Positions 11,611 to 23,700 of a DNA stretch of 64,000 nucleotides are shown here, piece by piece. Both the position numbers and the translations under genes were made by a program. Under the pieces are notes generated by a model. The model made no database searches. It saw only the letters and a list, made by a program, of their open reading frames with translations, and had not been told where the DNA came from. Numbering within the stretch: position 1 is the stretch's first letter; every line of letters starts with the position of its first letter. The stretch covers positions 46,180,344-46,244,343 of the forward strand of contig CM068370.1 in the NCBI GenBank assembly GCA_034769895.1, written 5' to 3'. The stretch comes from Magicicada septendecula. Taxonomy: Eukaryota; Arthropoda; Insecta; Hemiptera; Cicadidae.

Positions 11611-12196
11611 TAAACCGAGAATACTACTTAAGTATTGAGAATAAAAAAAAAGTTGTATAGACTTATATAGGAATACGATAAGATTTTGCAACATCATATA
11701 TTGTAAATGAGTATAAACTCAAAACCCTCGTACGAATAATAGCGAGGCCTAATCAACCTTAGCTAATGTCCTGCGAGAATGATATAAATGAGAAGTCAGC
11801 TGACGATGAAGATGACGATGACGAGAAAGTAAAGAAATAATTCCTAGTGCAGTAAACTAAAAGTAATTCGACTGTGATTACAATACGGTATTATTATTAG
11901 TAGCATACTCATGAGTATAACTCCGTAAAACGAGTGAAGAAATCAAACAAAGAAAAAACCGGTAGTAGATGTAAGAATTAAATATAAGGCAAATTTATGT
12001 TTTTGTGTATTTTATATGTAATAGATGTATTAGAAGTTAAATAGTTTGTATAAGTTGTAAGATAATCAATTGATAGACAGAAATAATCTGAGAGAGAGAA
12101 ATTTCAGTATGAAGTTCTGTGCCCAAATATAATTGTGTTTATTAGATGTTAATTATTACCCCCACCACCCCAACTTCATCGTTAAGTGCAGGAGGA
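11611..12196 (+). other. Gypsy-A 3' untranslated region and polypurine tract
   Basis: Non-coding spacer between the pol stop and the 3' LTR. It ends in GTGCAGGAGGA, a short purine tract directly against the LTR start at 12197, as expected for plus-strand priming. No env-like frame is present. Confidence 0.7.
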
Positions 12197-13610
12197 TGTG
12201 ACGATTTTACAAAATATTTAAATCGCACAAATAAAAAATTGCTTTCAATATAAGTAAGAGTATTATCCACCCCTTACCTATGCCTAGATTCATGCAACAA
12301 TGTGCAAATTGTCCCGTACCAACACGTTAAGAACGGTGTTATTTAGCTAATAATAATAATTACTTTAATTAAATAAAATATGTACAAAATAAATAAAGAA
12401 ATTCATAATTCGTAACCAAAAGGTAAAATAATGTATTACAACTTAATTAGTAAATAATTAATATAACTTAAAAGAATGAACTATTTTCTCAGTGCGTAAA
12501 ACCGCGCCAACTACTGACCCCTTGCCGCTAAACATTGCACTCACTCGCCCGATAGACACCGAGATGTAAGGATGTAGCTGCTGTGTTGTGAACATACACA
12601 TAGGTGTATACCGTTAAACAATATTTAATCAAGTTTATAATGAGTTCGATTTGACCTACGTAGTATAATAATAATAATAAAAACAAAATTATAATGTAGT
12701 GTGTGAAGAAACATGCAAAGAATAAAAAAAGAAACTTAGCCGACACATCTCTTAGCAAGCTGTAAATGGTGAGATATGTTAATTACCAGATTTTAGTGCT
12801 GATAAAATATGAACTGTAACCAAAAGTAAAATGTAAACTACCGACTCCGAAAAAAGATAACACAAACAGCAACCGGATGAACTTCTAGAACCAAAATCTA
12901 ATCGTCTAGGAAGAGACTACCAGAAACAATCAACCTCATTTAACATCAAGAGGAACCGTGGATCACACCCTAGAAGAGGACTGAAGATGACCATCATGGA
13001 CCCCACAGCATACACAGTGTTATATTCAGGTGATATCAAAACATAATATTTGTAACACAAATTCACTGTAAAAAAACAAGACAACAAAAAAAAAAAGAAC
13101 AGTAAAGAACTTTGGATAATTTAAAGTTTAATATATAGATTTTTGTAATCACTGTAATGAAGTAGTAATGGCATTACGATGTTTAGATTTAAATTAATTT
13201 TAAAATTTACAACCACAATTATTCTTCTAATAATTTGGTTGAAGTTGTAATAAAAACATAACAAACTCGCTACCCGGATCCGGGGTAATTAAAACAATAT
13301 CTAGCTGAATGATTTTGATATAGAAAGAATAAAGAGTAAAATATACAAAATATTTAATGCAGAAATTTTTAGAATCTGAGTTTTAAAAGTAAAGTAAAGT
13401 ATGAGAGGTAAATATGTTAATAAAGAGATGTTTTTGCTAACACCCAACGAGTGAATAAATTTATACAATCCTTGCTTAATTCCTGAATAATAAAGTGTTA
13501 TAATTTGTTAGTGACTAAGGTTTACTAACAACGGCAGCTAGTTCAATTAACAGGTAACAAATTGAACTGGTTCCCGACATTTGTGATATCTTAACAAGGG
13601 AGACGTCACA
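12197..13610 (+). repeat. Gypsy-A 3' LTR, complete (1,414 bp)
   Basis: Begins TGTGACG and ends CGTCACA, followed by AAAC, the same 4 bases that precede the 5' LTR. Its first 1.18 kb matches 7450-8630. The last 230 bp has no counterpart on the left because of the PLE-associated deletion. Confidence 0.93.
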
Positions 13611-13614
13611 AAAC

Positions 13615-14246
13615 GTATGTTGTCTTGTAGTGAAAATATATTTTTAGTTATACTTTACAAAAATTCTAAGCTTGACATACTTGTTTTCATAGTTGACACA
13701 GATTTTTCTATTTCAGATAAGTACAAGACACCAATTAAGTCACTAATCACACCTTTACTTTTTACAGTTAAACAGTTCGTAATTAACAACACAGTGTCTA
13801 CAACAAATCAAATGAAAATTGTTCACACGCAATAAAATGTCCACTAATATTAAAACTCAATTGTGTTACAATAAATTGTAATTATACCACCCGATTATAA
13901 AACACAATACTTCACTAATAGCCACTTGAACGTACACAGTAATATCGCAACTGATACTCTTGAACCGCACTATCCAATATCTCGCATTGAACTCAAAACT
14001 AAGGCCGCTACCCCATGTATTTATAGTCACGCTCACACACCAGAAGCTTCCAAACTGCGTCTTATCTCTCGTGTGAACTACGTAATTAACTACAGCCTTG
14101 ACACAGGCCGAGCGCCCGAGCGAAGCCCGGCACAGTCGAGAAGATTCTCGCAAAATGCGTCTAGTAGCACATACACCACATGCTTACTTTCTGGATCTCT
14201 CTGGAACGTTCGATAAACACGTAGATTGTTCTGTGACGTCATAACA
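13615..14246 (-). repeat. Gypsy-B 3' LTR, proximal part, target of Gypsy-A
   Basis: On the minus strand this begins TGTTATGACGTCACAG just after a purine tract and stop codon. A TATAAATA box lies at 14018-14025, giving an LTR-type promoter. The LTR is split by Gypsy-A after 13615 and presumably continues left from 7449. Its far end is not resolved. Confidence 0.6.
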
Positions 14247-14830
14247 CTGCCTCCTCCTTAAGCCTGTTCATCCCAAACTGGCAAAGCGTCTCTAAAGTTG
14301 TACTTAGCCAGGCGATCTAGGTGGACGACCTTGAACTTTCGCTGTCCTTCCTGTTGAATCCGATAAACAACATCGTTAATTCTTTTTTTCACAGTGTAGG
14401 GCCCTTCCCAGTTAGACTGAAGCTTAGGTGAGCGACCACGACGGCGCTTTGGATTGAACAACCAGACTTGATCTCCTTCTTGGAAACCCCACTATTGCAG
14501 CGAATGTCATACCGAGTTTTCATTTTATCACTGGCAATTTTCAGCCGTCCTCTTACCAAGCGATTCATTTCGCGGAGTTGGTTTTCTAATTGTGAGGAAT
14601 AGTTCTGCGGCTCTTGGGACTGAGTCTCAGGTGATCCGAACATTAAGTCCCCAGGAAGACGAATCTCCCGCCCAAAGACCAATTTGCTGGAGTCATGCCG
14701 GTTGTGTCATGTACTGATGATCTATACGCCATGAGAAATAGTATACGTTGGTCCCAGTCTGTTTGGTGCTCGTCAACAACCTCTTGCGTAACCTCATCTT
14801 CTGCCACTTTTCCCTCGGGCGCTTCTATAT
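14247..14830 (-). pseudogene. Gypsy-B integrase C-terminus, broken
   Basis: The minus strand encodes HQTDWDQRILFLMAYRSS, then MVFGREIRLPGDLMFG, a helical linker, and then in another register the SH3-like C-terminal integrase fold (LQSNWEGPYTVKKRINDVVYRIQ, then KFKVVHLDRLAKYN). A frameshift at about 14485-14500 separates the two parts. The terminal TAA (14258-14260) overlaps the polypurine tract AAGGAGGAGGCAG (14247-14259), so pol ends right at the LTR. Everything upstream of 14830 is missing; the element is a 5'-truncated fossil. Confidence 0.8.
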
Positions 14831-15905
14831 TTTTATATTAAATTGTAATAATGAATATTTATTTAATGTATTATATTTGTGATAGCTAATGTTCATATTT
14901 AATGTTCTATGGATAGTATATACATACATCGATTTATTCATTTTATATGTACAATCACTGCCTTTAAACATTTGCAGTAATTTTTTTTTAATTCTTACAC
15001 AATTTATGGCAGATAGGTAACTACATACTATCATGGTATGTCACGTATATTATACTGTCTGTTTCCTGAAAACTTCTGCCCAATAGAGCAAATTACCCAA
15101 GAATTATCCTAACACAGATATACACCATTGTCATAATTTCTCTTGATGTTCTGGTTTCCAAAATCTGAGACTGTTTTAATAATATATTGAATATTACACA
15201 AAGGAAGTGCAGCAGGCAACAGATCTGCCTGTTTACTCTAGTGTCCTTATCTACTGTTACACAGTGCAATTTTAAAGACAGTCTTTGATTTGGAACATAG
15301 AATTATAAATAGAAATTATGACAATTATTTTTGATGTCCATGCTAGGATAATTCTTAAGTACTGGTTCTGTTATAACGTTGCCCCCCAAGTAAAAGCCTG
15401 AATATACTACTACTCGTGAATATAATTATGTCATGTATATGTCTTTCATTTGTTTGGCAATGAAGGAAATCCATTGAGTTATATAACTTCACAAATTTCT
15501 AACAAAATAAAATAAATTTTATGATGATTGCTTTCAAATTGCTTCAGAATTCTTCTTGAGCGTTACATGATACCCAAAGACATCAGTATTCCAGAACATT
15601 CTTGGAAGTCTTTTCTTGTTTTTCCTTCAGATGTTCATTTTCAAACTATTTTGCCATTTTTCGTCAGCGGTTCACTAGAAAAATTTATATAGATCCATAT
15701 ATCTATCTGGAACAGTTTTAAGTAAATGTAAATATGTACACACGTCATTTCATTAGTCTTCTCTTTTCTAGAATCAGTCAGCAACACCTGCTGTAGTCCT
15801 TATTTGCAGAATATCTCTCTCTCACTTTAGGTTTATATTTTACAATTCATTAAGGTAGTTTTCCCTTTTGTTCAATCTATTTCAATTTATATTACTTTAT
15901 TCTTG
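14831..15905. other. AT-rich, no gene seen
   Basis: No coding signature, RNA gene or repeat boundary recognised on either strand. Confidence 0.5.
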
Positions 15906-15910
15906 AATAT

Positions 15911-17672
15911 ATTGCCGAAACGTCTGGTTTTGTAGAAAACATTGGACTACGGCCAAATATCCCGGGAAGGAATTTTAACAAAAACTACTTCTTTGTTGCC
16001 GATAACGTTGTAAACATATATATAAAAAATATGCATAAAATTAATGGCTTGTATAAGTTAGTGATTGATCTCCATTAAGTAGTGCTCAAGTTTCCAAAGT
16101 TTTAATATTATGATGTCCGTAATTAAAACATCTGAGCAGGTTAAGTGTGTATGAGGGTACACCGTGGACAAAAATTTTCAACATTTCCTATTGAGCGTTG
16201 CTTAGAGTAAAGCTACGAATCTACAGTGTACGTTTCACAGAACAACACGCGGAAAGGAAGGAGCGCTCCGAAGTCACTCATGGACCCTCAGCATCTTGCA
16301 GAGGGTTCTTCCCTAAAGACGAAAAGTCTGTCTATGAATCGTTCCTCTGTAAACACGTGCAGTTACACTGCCCAGCGATCCACAGGAAGCAAATCGCTAT
16401 CCACGCTGGACACTTTTTCTACTTGCATGCGTTATGTTGGTGTGGGTTTCGGCACTTTCCATTTAAAAAGCGTGCAAATGTAAGAAAATAAACATGAGTG
16501 AGGCCAGAAATAACGTGAATTGTGTGTGTGTGTGTGTGTGTGTTACCTGCCTTTTTATTGCTGTAGGCATACTAATAAAATGGAAATGTAAACATTACAT
16601 AACTGAGATATGCTTACCTGCCACGAACGATATATTATTTTATACATGGAGGAGTTCAGTGACATACACACGTACAGAAGAATTATATATATATATAAAG
16701 ATTAGAATAATTTAATAATACATACATAAATAACTCATACATAATTTACATTAAAATGAAAAAATTATAATTTTATTCCCTGGCAACAAAATTATTTTAT
16801 TTTTAACAATTACCATTGTTTGAAAAAGTTTAAATGAATTTTCAAGTACTTTACTGTTGTTAAAACGTAAAAGGTTGCAGGTAAACTACCCCTTCCCCTT
16901 AACCGATCTTCACCAAAATCGAAAGTCCTTGAGATCTCTTCAATTCAGGGCTGTATGCAAAAAATTATTTGATTCTGTTTGAATTTGCGGCTGTTATCGT
17001 TTGCCATAGAAAATACCCTTGTTAAAAAAATGTTGCAGGTAAACTACCCCTTTCCCTTAACCGATCTTCACCAAAAACAATAGGTCTTGAGAACTCTAAA
17101 ATTTAGGGCTGTATGTAAATAATCTTTTGATTCTGTGTGAATCTGCGGCTGTTATCGTCTGCCATAGAAAATATACCCTTGTTAAAACATAAAACGTTGC
17201 CGGTAAACTACCCCTTTCCCTTAACCGATCTTCACCAAAAACAATAGGTCTTGAGAACTCTACAATTCAGGGCTGTATGCGAAACATTATTTGATTCTGT
17301 TTGAATTTGCGGCTGTTATCGTTTGCCAAAAAAAATTTTCCCTTGATAAAAAAAACCGTTGCAGGTAAACTACCCCTTTCCCTCAACCGATCTTCACCAA
17401 AAACAATAGGTCATGAGTACTCTACAAGTCAGGGCTGTATGCAAAAAATTATTTGATTCTGTTTGAATTTGCGGCTGTTATCGTTTGCCATAGAAAAAAA
17501 TCTACACACACACACACTGATTTATATTTAAAATCATATTCGAAATGAAATATTTCCATAGAAACTACTTCTTTCTACTTATTGCTTCAGCCTTAACCAC
17601 AGTACTGTGGTCACTAACGTATACCACCTCACGTTATCGCACTCGATTTTCACTGATGATGGAAGTCGATGG
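15911..17672 (+). repeat. Family-B composite repeat, unit 1
   Basis: From TTGCCGAAACGTCTGG onward this 1.76-kb unit is repeated directly from about 17673 (offset about 1,762 bp). In order it contains half of the ribozyme-like core, about 600 bp of unique sequence, a short (TG)n tract (16521-16543), four 160-bp tandem units (16874-17500), and the leader of the next copy. The open frames seen here (for example 16198-16491 and 17545-17841) show no domain, and their counterparts elsewhere are interrupted, so I treat it as non-coding. Confidence 0.75.
16874..17500 (+). repeat. Tandem array, four units of about 160 bp (family B)
   Basis: Units begin near 16874, 17032, 17195 and 17358 with GTTGCAGGTAAACTACCCC and end with GTTATCGT.TGCCATAGAAA. 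Between units the sequence drifts by substitutions and short indels. Related units occur at 18654-18933, 19345-20165, 22910-23240 and once at 38810-38930. Confidence 0.85.
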
Positions 17673-18281
17673 CATTGCCGAAACGTCTGGTTTTGTAGAA
17701 AACATTGGACTACGGCCAAATATCCCGGGAAGGAATTTTAACAAAAAATACTTCTTTGTTGCCGATAACGTTGTAAACATATATATAAAAAATATGCATA
17801 AAATTAATGGCTTGTATAAGTTAATGATTGATCTCCATTAAGTAGTGCTCAAGTTTCCAAAGTTTTAATATTATGATGCCCGTAATTAAAACATCTGAGC
17901 AGGTTAAGTGTGTATGAGGGTACACCGTGGACAAAAATTTTCAACATTTCCTATTGAGCGTTGCTTAGAGTAAAGCTACGAATCTACAGTGTACGTTTCA
18001 CAGAACAACACGCGGAAAGGAAGGAGCGCTCCGAAGTCACTCATGGACCCTCAGCATCTTGCAGAGGGTTCTTCCCTAAAGACGAAAAGTCTGTCTATGA
18101 ATCGTTCCTCTGTAAACACGTGCAGTTACACAGCCCAGCGATCCACAGGAAGCAAATCGCTATCCACGCTGGACACTTTTTCGACTTGCACGCGTTATGT
18201 TGGTATGGGTTTCGGCACTTTCCATTTAAAAAGCGTGCAAATGTAAGAAAATAAACATGAATGAGGCCAGAAATAACGCGA

Positions 18282-18415
<134 letters not shown>

Positions 18416-18933
18416 TTCCCTGCCTTTTTATTGCGGTAGTCATAATAATAAAATGGTAACGTAAACATTACATAACTGAGATATGCTTGCCTGCCACGAA
18501 CGATATATTTTCTCTCATACATGATTTACATTGAAATGAAAAAAATATAATTTTATTCCCTGGCAACAAAATTATTTTATTTTTAACAATTACCATTGTT
18601 CGAAAAAGTTTAAATGAATTTTCAAGTACTTTACTGTTGGTTAAAACGTAAAAGGTTGCAGGTAAACTACCCCTTCCCCTTAACCGATCTTCACCAAAAT
18701 CAAAAGGCCTTGAGTTCTCTACAATTCAGTGATGTATGCAAAAAATTATTTGATTCGGTTTGAATATGCGGCAGTTATCGTTCGTCATAGAAAAAATTAC
18801 CCTTGTTAAAACATAAAACATTGCAGGTAAACTACCCCTTTCCCTTAACCGATCTGTACCAAAAACAATAGGTCTTGAAAACTCTACAATTCAGAGCTGC
18901 ATGCAAAAAATTATTTGATTCTGTTTGAATTTG

Positions 18934-18993
<60 letters not shown>
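18934..18993 (+). repeat. (CA)n microsatellite, about 30 units
   Basis: Pure run joining a 160-bp unit to the family-B inner end. It is the inverted partner of the (GT)n tract at 19145-19332, across 150 bp. Confidence 0.97.
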
Positions 18994-18998
<5 letters not shown>

Positions 18999-19143
18999 TT
19001 TTCGAAAAACGACTTTTTTCATGTTTTGAGTGTAGTACAATCAGAATCTGCAATAATCTCGAACACGATTTTTTTTGCCATCACCATACTTCCATTCCTT
19101 AAGGAACATGGAAGTAATATGAAAAAAAAAGTCATTTTTCGAA

Positions 19144-20600
<1,457 letters not shown>

Positions 20601-21562
20601 GGTTCTCCATACCGATATTTTACTTTGTTTTACTGTTATACTAACCAGTACTTTATGTTCAATTCTAAACTAATAAATGGAAAATTGTAAATATTTTTTG
20701 GGCTGAGCCATTAATTTTTATATAGAGTTCTAACTGCTCGTATCCTCACATATATAACAAACTAGTTTACCGTATCATAAGAATTCTTTTTATTTCAATC
20801 TTCATTAATGATTTGTATTTTGATTCATAATTTCACAATTAAATCTTTCTTCTTATATTGCTTCATTAAACAATGTTATCTTTATGGAAAGTATATTTCG
20901 TGAAGTCAAGGCTCATGAAACTATGGAAAAGGTCTATTATGTTAGAAAAAAGATGTCTTTTTTTAGCCAGAATCATGTCTTGATTGTTGAGCTTTTGTTA
21001 AGGCATTCTCAGGCAAGCTCAAAATAGTCTTAGTTAATTTTTATCTAACAGCTAAATATAAATAATTGTGAGTTTCTGCTTGATTGTTTTCCAGTAGTGT
21101 GGATTAACATCAATGTTTATCAGCCAGAAAATATAGGAAGGAGATAATGTTTAAATAATTTACAACTATTATAGCTTGATGAAACGTCATCAGTTTAATA
21201 GTCTGTCTTCCTGAAAATAATTTAATGTGATTTCCCTATCATATTAGTATGATGCCAGTAACTTAATGGCTTAAAAATTCACAGATGGCCCTATGAAACA
21301 AAAACACCAGGAGAATAGAATAATTATTTAAAGATTTAAATTACAGTGACACTCAATATCTTTATTTTAATGTTTAAAAAAAATTTAAGATTTAAAATGA
21401 CATTCATGCTACAGAAGGGGCTGCTAGGTGTTAAAATAAACCATTTTATAATACATTTTCATGTTACACAAAGTAACTGTGTCAAATTAAAATACCGGTA
21501 TTACTTTTAAGTAAGCATACACGGTTTATAACTAACTCTCACTGAACAGGTTTTTTTTAATA
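20601..21562. other. AT-rich, no gene seen
   Basis: Nothing recognised on either strand. The TA at 21561-21562 is the target dinucleotide next to the Tigger terminal repeat. Confidence 0.5.
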
Positions 21563-21590
21563 CAGTAAAGCCCCGATTATCCGCGGAATT
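21563..21590 (-). repeat. Tigger/pogo terminal inverted repeat
   Basis: Plus strand CAGTAAAGCCCCGATTATCC follows a TA dinucleotide, the form typical of pogo/Tigger ends. It is the 3' end relative to the transposase. An outward copy on the right (CTGTA end) is not present because the 5' side of the element is missing. Confidence 0.8.
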
Positions 21591-21833
21591 GGGTGGCAAG
21601 GGCACCGTGGATAGTGAAAATCGCGGATAACCCGCAAAAAGACTAAACATGAGGTGTAAACACGAAAAAAAAAATATTTCGGCATAAAAACTGTTTTATT
21701 GTACAAAAAACATAATATGTAAAACTTTTAAAATATGTACAGTACAGCAGAAACCTTTGCTCTACGTCTAAATCACTAAAATAAAGAACAGTAAACAAAA
21801 AACAATACTGTACTGTTAACAAAAAGTGTTCAG

Positions 21834-22800
21834 TTACGCCTTTTTAAAAAAATCAGTCACCCCTTTTTGCTTCTTGCTTTGGAAACACCATTTCTTTATT
21901 CTAGATTGTACTTTCCTTAACATGAGTTTTTCTGCCAGATGTGCGTCGTCGTCTTGTTCCTCTAAATATTGAAGCAATCCGTCTACGTGCTGCAAAGCAG
22001 TTTCGTGTGTCATCCGCACAGACGCCTCGTCTTCTTCACTTTCACTTTGTTCTTCTTCGTTCTCGTTCACTCCCATTGCTTTGTTCGTTATCTCTACGTC
22101 AGTCAGTCGTTCAAACCCCGGCTCACTTGCGTCGCATTCCAGCCACTCTTCTATGTTCTCTTCGTCGACATTCTCACCTACCGGAACGGATGTCACTAGG
22201 TCAACAAGTGTAGCGGTCAGCATGACTTCATTCTCTTCTTCACAAATGTTTTGGTTGACATTTGTTTCGATACTCGGAAAGAGTTTTCTCCATGATTTAA
22301 CAAGGGTTGAGGGTTTGATGTAATCCCATGCAGACGCAATATCGTAAATGCTATCCAAAATTGTATAATTCTTCCAAAATTCTTTGAGATCACAGCCTTC
22401 TTCGATTTTTGACAGCAACAACTTTGTTCTGTATGTTCTCTTCATGGTTGCAATGACTCCCTGGTCCATAGGTTGTATCAGCGCAGTAACATCTGGGGCA
22501 AAAACTTTGCGAAGATTTGCCCGTCAGAAGATTTAAGCACACATGTTGCTGGGTGTGAAGGGGCGTTGTCAATTAACAAAACAGCCTTCTTAGGCAAATT
22601 TTTTGAGTCAAGATGTTTACGTACTTGAGGCACAAAAATGTTTTCAAACCATTCTTGAAAAATCTGCTGGCTCATCCAACCTTTTTTTTGGTTGAAATAA
22701 TCAACTGGTAAATTTTCTGCTCTTGTCCCCTTAAAAGACCTCGGTTTCTTAGATTTACCGATTACAAGAAGCCTAAGTTTGTGACTACCCGCAGCAAAAA
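21834..22800 (-). pseudogene. Tigger/Jerky-like pogo transposase, 5'-truncated and frameshifted
   Basis: The homologous part starts near 22795 with [21 protein letters not shown] and covers the DDE_1 core: [21 protein letters not shown], then the second catalytic Asp in [11 protein letters not shown]. The frame is lost near 22495 and continues in the other register through [20 protein letters not shown], where the Asp of QPMDQ is the third catalytic residue. It then runs through a Glu-rich linker to TDFFKKA and a stop at 21834. The CENP-B-type DNA-binding half and the first catalytic Asp are gone, replaced by family-B repeat DNA that happens to stay open in frame to 22942. The 270 bp between stop and terminal repeat is a normal 3' UTR. 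Confidence 0.88.
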
Positions 22801-23700
22801 AAGTCGTGTTCGAGATAATTGAAGATTCTGATTGTACTACCCTCAAAACATTAAAAAAATTCATTTTTCGAAAAGTGTCTGTGTGTGTCTGTCTGTGTGC
22901 AGATTTTTTTTCTATGGCAAACGATAAGAGCCGCACACTCAAACAGAATCAAATAATTTTTCGCATACAGCCCTGAATTGTAGAGTTCTCAAGACCTATT
23001 GTTTTTGGTGAAGATCAGTTAAGGGAAAGGGGTAGTTTACCTGCAACGTTTTATGTTTTAACAAGGGTAATTGTTTCTATGACGAACGATAACTACCATA
23101 ACTTCAAACAGAATTAAATAATTTTTTACATATGTGCCTGAGTTGTAGAGGACTCAAGGCCTATTGATTTTGGTGAAGATCGGTTACGGGGAAAGGGTAG
23201 TTTACCTGAAACATTTTTTTTGTAACAAGAGTAAAGTACTTAATTTTGATAAATAAAGTATCCTGATAAGAAGATCTTAATAATCCACTGTAGAAACGTA
23301 GATGAAATATCTATAAATGAAGAGGCTAGTTGAACGGGGTGGAGGTAAATTTCTATAAATGAAAATTATAGTTGAAGGGGGAGGGGATATTTTTTTTATA
23401 TATGTACTACATTATCGGCAACAAAGAAGTAGTTTGTTGTTAAAATTCCTTCCTGTCCTGTTTGGCCGTAGACCAATGTTTTCTACAAAACCAGACGTTT
23501 CGGCAGTGCCATTGACTTCCATCATCAGTGAAAATCGAGTGCGATAACGTAAGGTGGTATACGTTAGTGACCACAATACTGTGGTTAAGGCTGAAGCAGT
23601 AAGTAGAAAGAAGTAGTTTCTATGGAAATATTTCATTTCGAAAATGATTTTAAATATAAATCTTAGAAAATGGAAGTCATGTATGGTTCTCCATACCGAT
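22801..23700 (-). repeat. Family-B copy, inverted, next to the Tigger relic
   Basis: The inner end (22800-22870) directly adjoins the Tigger fragment. Two 160-bp units follow (22910-23240), then C-rich spacer near 23330-23400, then CTGATGA (23528-23522) and the leader to about 23660. Its microsatellite is only a short TG-rich stretch near 22876-22900. Confidence 0.75.

Larger units (their letters stand above)
7450..13610 (+). mobile_element. Gypsy-A, Ty3/gypsy LTR retrotransposon, internally rearranged
   Basis: The element is bounded by the 4-bp duplication AAAC (7446-7449 and 13611-13614). It starts TGTGACG and ends CGTCACA, so the LTR tips are inverted repeats. The 5' LTR is cut off at 8630. 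Its missing end, the primer site, gag, protease and the first half of RT are absent, and 8631-9485 is filled by two opposed Penelope-like pieces. Pol resumes at the RT YLDD box at about 9501. The polypurine tract AGGAGGA precedes the 3' LTR. The element lies inside an older minus-strand gypsy LTR (Gypsy-B). It is non-autonomous: gag, half the RT and two integrase catalytic residues are lost. Confidence 0.92.

Noticed and set aside
16874..17500. Regularly spaced repeats resembling a CRISPR array
   Set aside because: Units of about 160 bp are repeated along their whole length with no short-repeat/unique-spacer pattern, and the genome is eukaryotic.
17545..17841. 98-residue frame in family B with repeated relatives (for example 23412-23636)
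   Set aside because: Frames in other copies are shorter or broken, and the conserved part is the ribozyme-like core and non-coding leader, not a protein pattern.
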